From an uncultured Mycoplasmatota bacterium (GTDB lineage: Bacteria; Bacillota_I; Bacilli_A; RF39; UBA660): a stretch of 36,419 nt of DNA. The notes below the pieces were generated by a model. The model worked only from the letters and a program-made list of their open reading frames with translations, made no database searches and had not been told where the DNA came from. This document shows positions 14,780-22,115 of the stretch, in pieces; the stretch's first letter is position 1, and every line of letters starts with the position of its first letter. A program made the position numbers and the translations under genes. The DNA lies in NCBI GenBank assembly GCA_900550255.1, contig URQZ01000011.1:1-36419 (forward strand). The letters are read 5' to 3'.

Positions 14780-17005
14780 TTATGAATTAATTCCCTTTAT
14801 TTTCTTTTCTTCTACTTCATCTTCATACCATTTTTTCTTTGGTGGTTTTCCAATATTTTTCTTTTCAATTATGTACCATAGTTGACTTGCAATACAAATT
14901 GATGAATATGCCCCGAAAATAAGTCCTACTAAGAATGCTATATTGAAGTTTAATATTTCATGTGATCCAAGGATAATTAGTGCTACTACAGGAACGATAG
15001 TAGTTATACTTGTAATAACACTTCTAAAGATCGTTTGATTTAAGCTAAGATTTACTATTTCTTTTAAATCTTCAGCTGTCATTTTCTTATCTCTTTCTTT
15101 TATGTTTTCACGAATACGATCGAAGGCAACAATTGTATCATTAATTGAATATCCTATAATCGATAAAATAGCTGCTATAAAAATAGATGATACTTCTAAT
15201 TTAAATATGCTAAAGAAAGCAATAATCATAAAGGCATCGTGAATTAGTGCTACTATAGCACTTATAGCATAGCTAAATTTAAATCTAAGTGAAATATAAA
15301 TAATAATTCCTACGGTTGCAATTGCAAGTGAAACAAAGGCATTTTTAACAAGTTCTCTTTTTACCATATTAGAAACAACACCGATATCAGTAGATGCTTT
15401 ATATTTATTTTCAAAATATTTTTCAGTTTTAGCAATTTGTTTTTTATTTAATTGATTATCTACTTTAATGTAGGCTGTTTTTTCATTTATAAAATCCATT
15501 TCTTCTAGATTATAATTTAATTCTTTCAAGTCTTTTTTTATTTCTTTTTCAGTTAGTTTTTGGTCTGATTTAACTGTAATTGAAGATCCACCTTTAAAAT
15601 CTATTCCTAGATTTAATCCACTAAATCCTAATGAGATAATTCCTAAGATTGCACAAACAATGCTGAAAGCAAAGAATACTCTACTATTTTTTATAAAATC
15701 TAGTTTCTTTTTCTTTTTTGTTTCCTTATATCCAATAAATAGGTTAATACGATTATCAAAGTATCCGGTATCAACAAAAATTTTAAGTAGCCATCTTGTA
15801 ATTATAACCATAACAAGCATTGTTGTAAATATACTTATAATTAAAGTTGTGGCAAATCCTTTTATACTACTTTCTCCAAAAATAAATAAAATTATAGCTA
15901 CAAGAAGGGTTGTAATATTTGAGTCAACGATTGTCATTATTGAGTTTTTATTACCTTTTCTAAAAGCTGTTTTTAAATTTTTTCGAACTTCTAATTCATC
16001 TTTTATACGAGCAAAGTTAATTACATTTGAATCAACCGCCATACCAATTCCAAGTAGAATTCCAGCAATTCCAGGTAGTGTTAATACGCCTCCTATTAAC
16101 CAGAATATTGAAAATGTTATAATTGTATATAAAACTATACCAACTGATGCAATAAATCCTGAGAATCTATATAAAGCTATCAATAATAACATTATTGCAA
16201 CAATACCAACTATTCCAGCAGTAAATGTTTTATTTAATGAGTTTGTTCCAAAACTTGCTGCAACTGTTTTAGATGATATTTCTTCTAATTTAGTTGACAA
16301 GCTTCCTGAGTTAATCAATTCAACTAAAGTTTTTACTTCATCTTGCGTAAAGTTACCTTGAATAATAACATCACTTGCAAATCCTTGTGATACGCTTGCT
16401 ACTGACAAACATTTTGAGTTATTTAAACTTCCACAGTTATTTTGTTCTGATTTAAAATTATTTTCTTCTTCATCATAATCTAACCAAATAACAATACGAT
16501 TATCTTGCATAGTACTAACTTTTTTAGTTACTTTATAAAATTCTTCTTTATCTTTTACGCTTAGTGCTACAGCTGGTTTACCGTTCGAATCAGTTCCTAC
16601 TTTAGCCCCTCCTGATTTTAAAACGTCACTATTCATAAGTAAGTTATCACTTGTATCCCTGAATGTTAAATTAGCTGCAGTTGATAACATCATTCTTGCT
16701 TCTTCTTTATCTGTAATTCCAGCTAATTGAACTCTTATTTTATCATCACCTTCTACTGTGATAATTGGTTCTGATACCCCTAAGACATCAATTCTTTTTT
16801 GAATTGTTTTATAGGTACTATTTACCATTTCAGTTGTAACTTTAGAACCATCAATACTTTTTACTTGATATAATACTTCAAATCCTCCTTGAAGATCTAG
16901 TCCAAAGTTTAGACTTTTAAATAGTGTTGGTGCTATCATTGCTGATATTATCATTAGAATTAATACAACACCTATATTTTTTATTAGTTTTACATTCTGT
17001 TTCAT
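14780..17005 (-). CDS. secDF: Protein translocase subunit SecDF (fused)
   Basis: SecDF uses the ion-motive force to help SecYEG complete protein export. The 741-residue chain is the natural Bacillus-type fusion of SecD and SecF. The SecD half has a TM near the N-terminus, FGLDLQGGFEVLYQV, a periplasm-side head domain, then GIVGIVAIMLLLIALYRFSG and GILLGIGMAVDSNVINFARI. The SecF half begins about residue 435 with FSGLNLGIDFKGGSSI and later IGYSINDTIVAFDRIREN. Twelve membrane spans are expected. A cysteine pair in the first head (NNCGSLNNSKC) could form a disulfide. GGAGGAGTATT precedes ATG 17005; an upstream in-frame ATG would overlap comN and lacks a site. Confidence 0.97.
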   Translation of the reverse strand: MKQNVKLIKNIGVVLILMIISAMIAPTLFKSLNFGLDLQGGFEVLYQVKSIDGSKVTTEMVNSTYKTIQKRIDVLGVSEPIITVEGDDKIRVQLAGITDKEEARMMLSTAANLTFRDTSDNLLMNSDVLKSGGAKVGTDSNGKPAVALSVKDKEEFYKVTKKVSTMQDNRIVIWLDYDEEENNFKSEQNNCGSLNNSKCLSVASVSQGFASDVIIQGNFTQDEVKTLVELINSGSLSTKLEEISSKTVAASFGTNSLNKTFTAGIVGIVAIMLLLIALYRFSGFIASVGIVLYTIITFSIFWLIGGVLTLPGIAGILLGIGMAVDSNVINFARIKDELEVRKNLKTAFRKGNKNSIMTIVDSNITTLLVAIILFIFGESSIKGFATTLIISIFTTMLVMVIITRWLLKIFVDTGYFDNRINLFIGYKETKKKKKLDFIKNSRVFFAFSIVCAILGIISLGFSGLNLGIDFKGGSSITVKSDQKLTEKEIKKDLKELNYNLEEMDFINEKTAYIKVDNQLNKKQIAKTEKYFENKYKASTDIGVVSNMVKRELVKNAFVSLAIATVGIIIYISLRFKFSYAISAIVALIHDAFMIIAFFSIFKLEVSSIFIAAILSIIGYSINDTIVAFDRIRENIKERDKKMTAEDLKEIVNLSLNQTIFRSVITSITTIVPVVALIILGSHEILNFNIAFLVGLIFGAYSSICIASQLWYIIEKKNIGKPPKKKWYEDEVEEKKIKGINS

Positions 17006-17015
17006 AATACTCCTC

Positions 17016-17288
17016 CTAGTTATCAAAATATACATTACGATTACGTAAATTTAATTTTTCTTTTAAATAATTGTCGATAATAATGTTGTCTGTATTTAGA
17101 ATATCACTTGTCATATCATAAAGGGATAAACCTTTAGCATCTTTCCATTTTATCTCTTTTAAATAATTCCAAATGTCCTCTTCTTTTATATAAATATAAC
17201 CATCACGATGCATCTCATTTTTTTTAGTTATGAGTGCGGGTTTTATTCTTTTATATAACTCTTCTAAAGTTTCAAATTTGATATCCAT
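17016..17288 (-). CDS. comN: ComN-like post-transcriptional regulator
   Basis: A 90-residue soluble protein. It resembles B. subtilis ComN (YrzD), a small factor that affects comE mRNA: LEELYKRIKPALITKKNEMH, then EEDIWNYLKEIKWKD and LYDMTSDILN. The place next to secDF and a divergent spoVB-like gene is the same as in B. subtilis, which supports the call. The start has GGGGAGGTTATTT in front. A minus-strand TATAAT-like element lies in the 98-base divergent gap, but no convincing -35 was found. It is the first gene of the operon running to the AI-2E permease. Its role in an organism of unknown competence is uncertain. Confidence 0.8.
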   Translation of the reverse strand: MDIKFETLEELYKRIKPALITKKNEMHRDGYIYIKEEDIWNYLKEIKWKDAKGLSLYDMTSDILNTDNIIIDNYLKEKLNLRNRNVYFDN

Positions 17289-17386
17289 AAATAACCTCCC
17301 CTAAAAAGTTATATTTAATAATAATTATTATATTATCCACATATATATATTATATATTAAAAACAAAGATTTTTAAAGGAGAATAT

Positions 17387-18676
17387 ATGAAAAATAGTAA
17401 ATTTATTCAATCTACTATTGTTTTAATAATTGGTGGATTAATAACTAAAATTCTTGGAATGGTTATAAAAATTGTTACTACTCGTTTAATTGGTACTGAG
17501 GGAATTGGTTTATATATGTTGATAACACCAACTTTTACGCTTTTAATTGCTCTTGCCCAACTTGGATTTCCAGTTGCGATTTCTAAGTTAGTTGCGGAAG
17601 ATAAAAGTAATAATAAAAACCTTGTTTTTTCAATTATTCCTATCTCCTTAATGATAAATTTAGTTATTATTTTACTATTATTAATTTTCAGCCCTATTAT
17701 TTCTAATAATTTACTTCATGAATCTAGAACTTATCTTGCTATTATAGGTATGGCTTTTGTTTTACCTTTTATTAGTATTTCTTCTATCATACGAGGTTAT
17801 TTTTTTGGTAAAGAGAGGATGATTCCTCACGTTATATCTAACATATGTGAAGATATTATTAGAATTATTATCATTATCATTGGGATTCCTATTTTTATAA
17901 AAAAAGGGCTTGATTATGCTATTTTCTTTTTAGTTATTTCTAATATTGTTAGTGAAATCACTTCTATTCTTATTTTATTTTTCTTTTTACCTAAAAATTT
18001 TAGTTTAAATAAACAAGATTTTAAACCGATAAAAAGTGATATTAAGAATATTTTTTCTATTAGTATTCCAACGACAGGAAGTCGTTTAATTGGAAATATA
18101 GGATATTTTTTTGAACCTATAATTTTAACTTCTACCCTTCTTTACGTTGGATATAATAACAATTTTATTGTTAATGAATATGGAATTATTAGTGGTTATG
18201 TTATTCCTTTATTACTTCTTCCATCTTTTTTTACAATGGCAATATCGCAAGCTTTAATTCCTGTTATTAGTAAATCTTATAGTAATAATCATTTTAATTA
18301 CGCAAAAAGTAAAATAAAACAAGCAATCATTTTTTCTCTTATAATTGGGGTTCCAATAACTATTTTATTTGAAGTAATTCCTGAGGTTCCTTTAAAATTA
18401 ATTTATAATACAACCGAAGGTGTTTCATATTTAAGAGTTTTAGCGCCTATTTGTTTAATGCAATATATTCAATCCCCTCTTGCTAGTGCATTGCAAGCAA
18501 TGGGAAAAGCTAAAATTGCTATGAACGCTACTTTAATTGGTATTATAATTAGAACTAGTTTACTTTTTATTTTATCGTTATTTAAAATTGGTATGTGGGG
18601 ACTTGTCATTGCAACTGGTATTAATATTTTAGCTGTTACTTCTTACCAAGCAAAAAAAATTAAAAATTGCTTTTAA
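17387..18676 (+). CDS. SpoVB/MurJ-like oligosaccharide or lipid flippase (MOP superfamily)
   Basis: A 429-residue polytopic membrane protein with about 12 spans, starting after AAAGGAGAATAT. The family signature at the N-terminus is KNSKFIQSTIVLIIGGLITK followed by TRLIGTEGIGLYML. Further conserved points are RGYFFGKERMIPHVISN and SALQAMGKAK. Relatives (SpoVB, YtgP/Amj-type MurJ) move lipid-linked wall precursors across the membrane; SpoVB is needed for spore cortex. It is shorter than SpoVB (about 518 residues), ending soon after the last conserved span, so one or two C-terminal helices may be missing. The gene next to comN-secDF matches the position of spoVB in B. subtilis. The functional choice between SpoVB and MurJ is an inference. 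Confidence 0.88.
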   Translation: MKNSKFIQSTIVLIIGGLITKILGMVIKIVTTRLIGTEGIGLYMLITPTFTLLIALAQLGFPVAISKLVAEDKSNNKNLVFSIIPISLMINLVIILLLLIFSPIISNNLLHESRTYLAIIGMAFVLPFISISSIIRGYFFGKERMIPHVISNICEDIIRIIIIIIGIPIFIKKGLDYAIFFLVISNIVSEITSILILFFFLPKNFSLNKQDFKPIKSDIKNIFSISIPTTGSRLIGNIGYFFEPIILTSTLLYVGYNNNFIVNEYGIISGYVIPLLLLPSFFTMAISQALIPVISKSYSNNHFNYAKSKIKQAIIFSLIIGVPITILFEVIPEVPLKLIYNTTEGVSYLRVLAPICLMQYIQSPLASALQAMGKAKIAMNATLIGIIIRTSLLFILSLFKIGMWGLVIATGINILAVTSYQAKKIKNCF

Positions 18677-18705
18677 AAAAAACATGAATTTCATGTTTTT
18701 ATTTT
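18676..18705. terminator. Shared terminator between convergent flippase and SPFH genes
   Basis: AACATGA (18681-18687) pairs with TCATGTT (18691-18697), extended by A/T pairs, with T-runs on the plus side and A-runs on the minus side, so it can stop both converging genes. Nearly the same hairpin recurs at the right end of the window. Confidence 0.8.
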
Positions 18706-19589
18706 TTATCTTTTTTCATTACTTCACTTACAGTCATACCAAATGTAGCTAAATTTTGTAATTCTGATGGGATGATTATTTTAGTTGCTTGACCGTTTGC
18801 AACATTTCCTAATGCTTCTAAGCTTTTTAATGTTAAAACAGCATTATCAGCTTTTGCTTCTTTTAATAATTTTATACCATCGGCTTCGGCTTGTTTTAAC
18901 TTAAGCATTGCTTCTGCTTCACCTTCAGCAATTCTAATTTGTGATTCTTTATCAGCTTCAGCTCTTAAAATTGCGCTTTCTTTTTCTCCTTCGGCAATTA
19001 AAATACTAGATTTCTTTGCTCCTTCAGCTTGAAGAATTTTTTCACGTCTTTCACGTTCTGCACGCATTTGTTTTTCCATTGCTTCTTGTATATCACGTGG
19101 TGGAATTATATTTTTAACTTCTACTCTATTTACTTTTATTCCCCATGGATCTGTTGCTTCATCCAAAATTGATCGCATTTTTGAATTAATAATATCTCTT
19201 GAAGTTAAAGTTTGATCTAGTTCTAATTCTCCAATTAAATTACGTAGTGTTGTTGCTGTTAAATTTTCTATAGCGCTAATAGGATTTTCAACTCCATATG
19301 TATATAATTTAGCATCAGTAATTTGATAATAAACAACTGTATCAATTTGCATTGTTACATTATCTTTAGTGATAACTGGTTGTGGAGCAAAGTCCTTAAC
19401 AATTTCTTTTAAAGTTACGCTATTTGAAATTCTGTCAACAAAAGGTATCTTTACATGTAAACCATTTCCCCATGTTTTATAATATGACCCAAGTCTTTCA
19501 ATTACATAGCTTTTTGCTTGTGGTACAACTTTAATATTAGGTATTATAAAAACTACTACTAATATCAAAATAATAAATAATGCACTCAT
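18699..19589 (-). CDS. SPFH/stomatin-family membrane protein (QmcA-like)
   Basis: A 296-residue SPFH/band-7 protein: N-terminal transmembrane segment (1-18), then IPNIKVVPQAKSYVIERLG and YYKTWGNGLHVKIPFVD, typical of the SPFH core. EAMEKQMRAERERREKILQA opens the alanine/glutamate-rich coiled coil (AEGEKESAILRAEADKES), which ends in a C-terminal oligomerisation region (ATKIIIPSEL). Such proteins form ring or cage scaffolds that organise membrane microdomains or associated proteases. It starts four bases after its NfeD partner with GGGAGGACTAAAAT in front, an arrangement found widely. Confidence 0.95.
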   Translation of the reverse strand: MSALFIILILVVVFIIPNIKVVPQAKSYVIERLGSYYKTWGNGLHVKIPFVDRISNSVTLKEIVKDFAPQPVITKDNVTMQIDTVVYYQITDAKLYTYGVENPISAIENLTATTLRNLIGELELDQTLTSRDIINSKMRSILDEATDPWGIKVNRVEVKNIIPPRDIQEAMEKQMRAERERREKILQAEGAKKSSILIAEGEKESAILRAEADKESQIRIAEGEAEAMLKLKQAEADGIKLLKEAKADNAVLTLKSLEALGNVANGQATKIIIPSELQNLATFGMTVSEVMKKDKK

Positions 19590-19592
19590 ATT

Positions 19593-20009
19593 TTAGTCCT
19601 CCCATTTTTCTACTTTTAATTTTACACCGTCGATTTCTAAAATTTTTACGTCATTATCTACATTTATTGTTTTATCAGATACAGCCATCCATCTTTTTCC
19701 ATCGACCTTTACTTCACCAGGTGAATTCTTTGTTATTTTTTCAGTAACGATCCCTCGCATTCCAATTACTCTATCTAAATTTGTTTTATACTTATTTATT
19801 TTAAATACTTTATTTAACCAAGATCTAGTAGTTATCAATAATAATATTCCTAAAATTACAAACACACTAAATTGGATAATAAAGTCATTAATAAAAAATG
19901 ATAATATTAATGAGACAATGCCGCTTATAACAAACCAAATTGTTACTAAATTAACTGTAATTGCTTCAATAAATCCCAAAAATAGAATTATAATTAACCA
20001 CATAAACAT
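19593..20009 (-). CDS. NfeD-like membrane protein
   Basis: A 138-residue partner of SPFH proteins. Three or four hydrophobic segments fill residues 1-80 (MFMWLIIILFLGFIEAI at the start). A C-terminal OB-fold domain follows (about 90-138: MRGIVTEKITKNSPGEVKVD, then GKRWMAVSDKTINVDNDVKI), the standard short NfeD layout without the serine-protease domain. ATG 20009 is preceded by AGGTGATAAGT; the GTG inside that site gives a false upstream start. It is probably cotranscribed with the SPFH gene. Confidence 0.92.
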   Translation of the reverse strand: MFMWLIIILFLGFIEAITVNLVTIWFVISGIVSLILSFFINDFIIQFSVFVILGILLLITTRSWLNKVFKINKYKTNLDRVIGMRGIVTEKITKNSPGEVKVDGKRWMAVSDKTINVDNDVKILEIDGVKLKVEKWED

Positions 20010-20059
20010 ACTTATCACCTGCTACTAAAAGTATACTATCAATATATAAAAATTACAAC

Positions 20060-20089
20060 AAAAAATAGGAAAACTTTTTGTTTCCTATT
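20060..20089 (-). terminator. Terminator of the DUF1292/coiled-coil operon
   Basis: Minus-strand AATAGGAAA and TTTCCTATT pair as a 9-bp stem around a short loop and are followed by a T-run; the hairpin begins inside the last codons of the coiled-coil gene. Confidence 0.8.
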
Positions 20090-21329
20090 GTTTAACGTAT
20101 GTGGAATGTCCTTCCATTTCTGGTTGACTTGTACCACTACTAAATTGATTGATAATATTTGTCATAGATGTAAATTGGGTTCTTATTGTACTAAGTTCCT
20201 CAGACATTCTATCTTGTTTTTCCTTCATACTAGAAATTTCTTCAGATAATGATTTATTTTCTGCTTTTATTTCAGTATTTTCTTTTTCTAATCTTTCTTT
20301 ATCAGCTTTCAATGTTGTATTCTCTTGTGTTAAGTTGTCTTTTTCTGTTTTAAGCGTATTATTTTCTACTTTTAAATTTTTAACTTGTTCCATCAAATTT
20401 TGTATTTTAGCTTTTTCACTTCTGATTATATTATTTGCTTCATTAACTTTATTTGCTGCTTCTTGCCCTATTTCTTGCGAAATTTGTGTTGCATCTTCTA
20501 TTTGTTTATTTAATGAATCATTAGTTTCTTTCAATTTTGTATTTTCTTTTTTATATTCTTCTCTTTCTTTGCTTATTTGACTAATAAAGTTATTAAAAGC
20601 ATTTTTTAAATTTTCAATTGGGTCTGTTTGTAAATTTTCCATATTATCTTCCTTTTTTTCTACACTATTATTTGTTACTTCAACACTAGATTCTACGTCA
20701 TTTAAATTTTCGCTTTGATCATCACTATCTATATTTTTATGAAATATATCAAAAATTGCTTTTTCGCTATCATATTGTTGTTTTCTTAAATCATCTGTTT
20801 CTTTTATTTCTTTAACATTCTCAGTTTTTTCTTGTTTTTCAGCTTCTTGATTTTCTGCTTTTTGTCTTTCAATTTCTTGTTTTTCAGCTTCTTTTCTTAA
20901 TTGTTCAAAGACACTAAGTCCTTCTTCTGCTCTAGATAATTTTTTTTGTTCAGAAATAATTTTTTTATTAATTCTTCCCATATCTTTATTAAAGGAATTT
21001 TGTGCACTTGCTATTTCTTTGTTAATTTGTACTTTGTCTTCTACATCATCTGTATTTTCAAGCACTCCTTGTGCAGCAGTGTAAAAATCAGAACTTTCAT
21101 TTAATTTTGATTGCATATCATCTTCTAAATTAGAAATATTGCTTTTTAAATCTTTTATTTGCCCTTCTTTTATTTCTATTTTATTATTTAGTTTCTCTAA
21201 AGTTGCATTTCTATATACTCTTTTCATTATTTCACAACTTGAAAATCCTACATTACTTTTTCGAGCATTATTAAATGAAGATCTTATTTTCATTCCAATA
21301 GTAGGTAAAAATTTTGTATTTAAAGTCAT
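20085..21329 (-). CDS. Coiled-coil hypothetical protein
   Basis: A 414-residue protein of unknown function. Residues 1-45 form a basic, possibly conserved head (MTLNTKFLPTIGMKIRSSFN). Residues 45-160 and 230-390 are long coiled coils rich in Glu, Lys, Asn and Leu. The second contains a repeated pattern of the type LKTEKDNLTQENTTLKADKE. The middle is acidic and low in complexity. There is no signal peptide or membrane span. ATG 21329 is chosen because the GTG 12 bases upstream sits in the ribosome-binding region. The start directly follows the DUF1292 stop, so both genes share a transcript. Low-complexity composition makes database matches unreliable. Confidence 0.85.
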   Translation of the reverse strand: MTLNTKFLPTIGMKIRSSFNNARKSNVGFSSCEIMKRVYRNATLEKLNNKIEIKEGQIKDLKSNISNLEDDMQSKLNESSDFYTAAQGVLENTDDVEDKVQINKEIASAQNSFNKDMGRINKKIISEQKKLSRAEEGLSVFEQLRKEAEKQEIERQKAENQEAEKQEKTENVKEIKETDDLRKQQYDSEKAIFDIFHKNIDSDDQSENLNDVESSVEVTNNSVEKKEDNMENLQTDPIENLKNAFNNFISQISKEREEYKKENTKLKETNDSLNKQIEDATQISQEIGQEAANKVNEANNIIRSEKAKIQNLMEQVKNLKVENNTLKTEKDNLTQENTTLKADKERLEKENTEIKAENKSLSEEISSMKEKQDRMSEELSTIRTQFTSMTNIINQFSSGTSQPEMEGHSTYVKQ

Positions 21330-21330
21330 T

Positions 21331-21606
21331 TTATTCACCATCCTTACTATTAACTACAACATCACGCATTACTTCTTTAACCATTGACCATTCATTCTCG
21401 TCAACAATATTTTCTATTCGGTATTCATTTCCATCTTCAACTAAGATTGCACTATAAATAACTACCATATTATTTTTATCTTTTTCATTAAAAGTATATA
21501 TAATATATTTTTTAGCTGGTTCTCCTGCTTCAAAACACATTACAACTTCAGCTTCTTGTTCACTACCATCTTCTGCAATAAAAGTTATATATTTATTTTC
21601 CTCCAT
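21331..21606 (-). CDS. DUF1292 (YrzB-like) family protein
   Basis: A 91-residue acidic protein that fits DUF1292: YITFIAEDGSEQEAEVVMCF, then AKKYIIYTFNEKDKNNMVVIYSA and a C-terminal YRIENIVDENEWSMVKEVMR. The family is widespread in Bacillota, and its function is unknown. GGAGGCAG lies eight bases before the ATG. It normally sits near alaS or a Holliday-junction resolvase gene, but here it is followed by the coiled-coil gene, which is unusual. Confidence 0.9.
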   Translation of the reverse strand: MEENKYITFIAEDGSEQEAEVVMCFEAGEPAKKYIIYTFNEKDKNNMVVIYSAILVEDGNEYRIENIVDENEWSMVKEVMRDVVVNSKDGE

Positions 21607-21805
21607 TTAAACAACTGCCTCCTAACTTATCCTACTACTAATAATATCATATATTATTTGTTTTTTCAATGTTCTAAAGAAAAAAATCATTATTTCAATT
21701 ATTATTATGTTTATATTTCTTATTTTTATAAAATATATTTTTCTATATTATCGACTTTTTATATTTTTATGTTACCGTATGCATTATTTTAGAAAGAAAT
21801 TATTT

Positions 21806-21934
21806 ATGGAAAAACAAGAATTATATCATATTCACAAACTAGGTAACCATGACAAAATATGGAAAGAAAATAATGAAATATTAGTAACTGGCAATCAAAG
21901 CACATTATATATATCATTTCTTATTAAATTTTGA
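21806..21934 (+). pseudogene. Truncated N-terminus of an unidentified gene
   Basis: A 42-codon frame starting MEKQELYHIHKLGNHDKIWK, preceded by an AGAAAG site, runs into a TGA. The first 30 residues look like the start of a normal cytoplasmic protein (perhaps DUF2441-like, a weak recollection). The last ten (STLYISFLIKF) are out of character, as if the frame crossed a junction. Its 3' end overlaps another truncated gene start on the opposite strand. I read this as a deletion remnant. The surrounding 21607-22001 interval holds no other gene I can support. Confidence 0.45.
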
Positions 21935-21951
21935 AACTTTGTTTTAGACAT
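21895..21951 (-). pseudogene. Truncated N-terminus resembling DUF2798 proteins
   Basis: An excellent ribosome-binding site (AAGGAAGGAGG, nine bases before ATG) leads into only 18 codons: MSKTKFQNLI followed by RNDIYNVL and TGA. The first ten residues match from memory the start of DUF2798 small membrane proteins (M-x-KTKFQ-x-x-x-F). What should be a hydrophobic helix is replaced by unrelated residues. This suggests a gene cut about 30 bases after its start. Confidence 0.4.
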
Positions 21952-22001
21952 TATACAAATCCTCCTTCCTTTAAAAAATCATCGATATTTTATCTCAAAA
22001 A

Positions 22002-22040
22002 GAAAAAATACCATCCAGTTGCTGGCATAGACCGGATAGC
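22002..22040 (-). terminator. Terminator of the MATE-kinase gene
   Basis: Minus-strand GCTATCCGGT pairs with ACTGGATGGT (ten pairs, three of them G-U) across an 11-base loop, followed by ATTTTTTC. It lies about 75 bases past the stop codon of the upstream fusion gene. Confidence 0.75.
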
Positions 22041-22115
22041 ATTTAATGCCTATAATATTAGATTACAACATTTTATTTTCTTCAATATGAAATTCTTTTC
22101 AATATAATTATTATT

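Noticed and set aside
15660..16361. A 233-codon open frame on the plus strand
   Set aside because: It lies wholly antisense to secDF, whose membrane motifs and length are normal. Its hydrophobic Ile/Asn-rich product is what the complement of an AT-rich membrane gene gives, and it has no ribosome-binding site.
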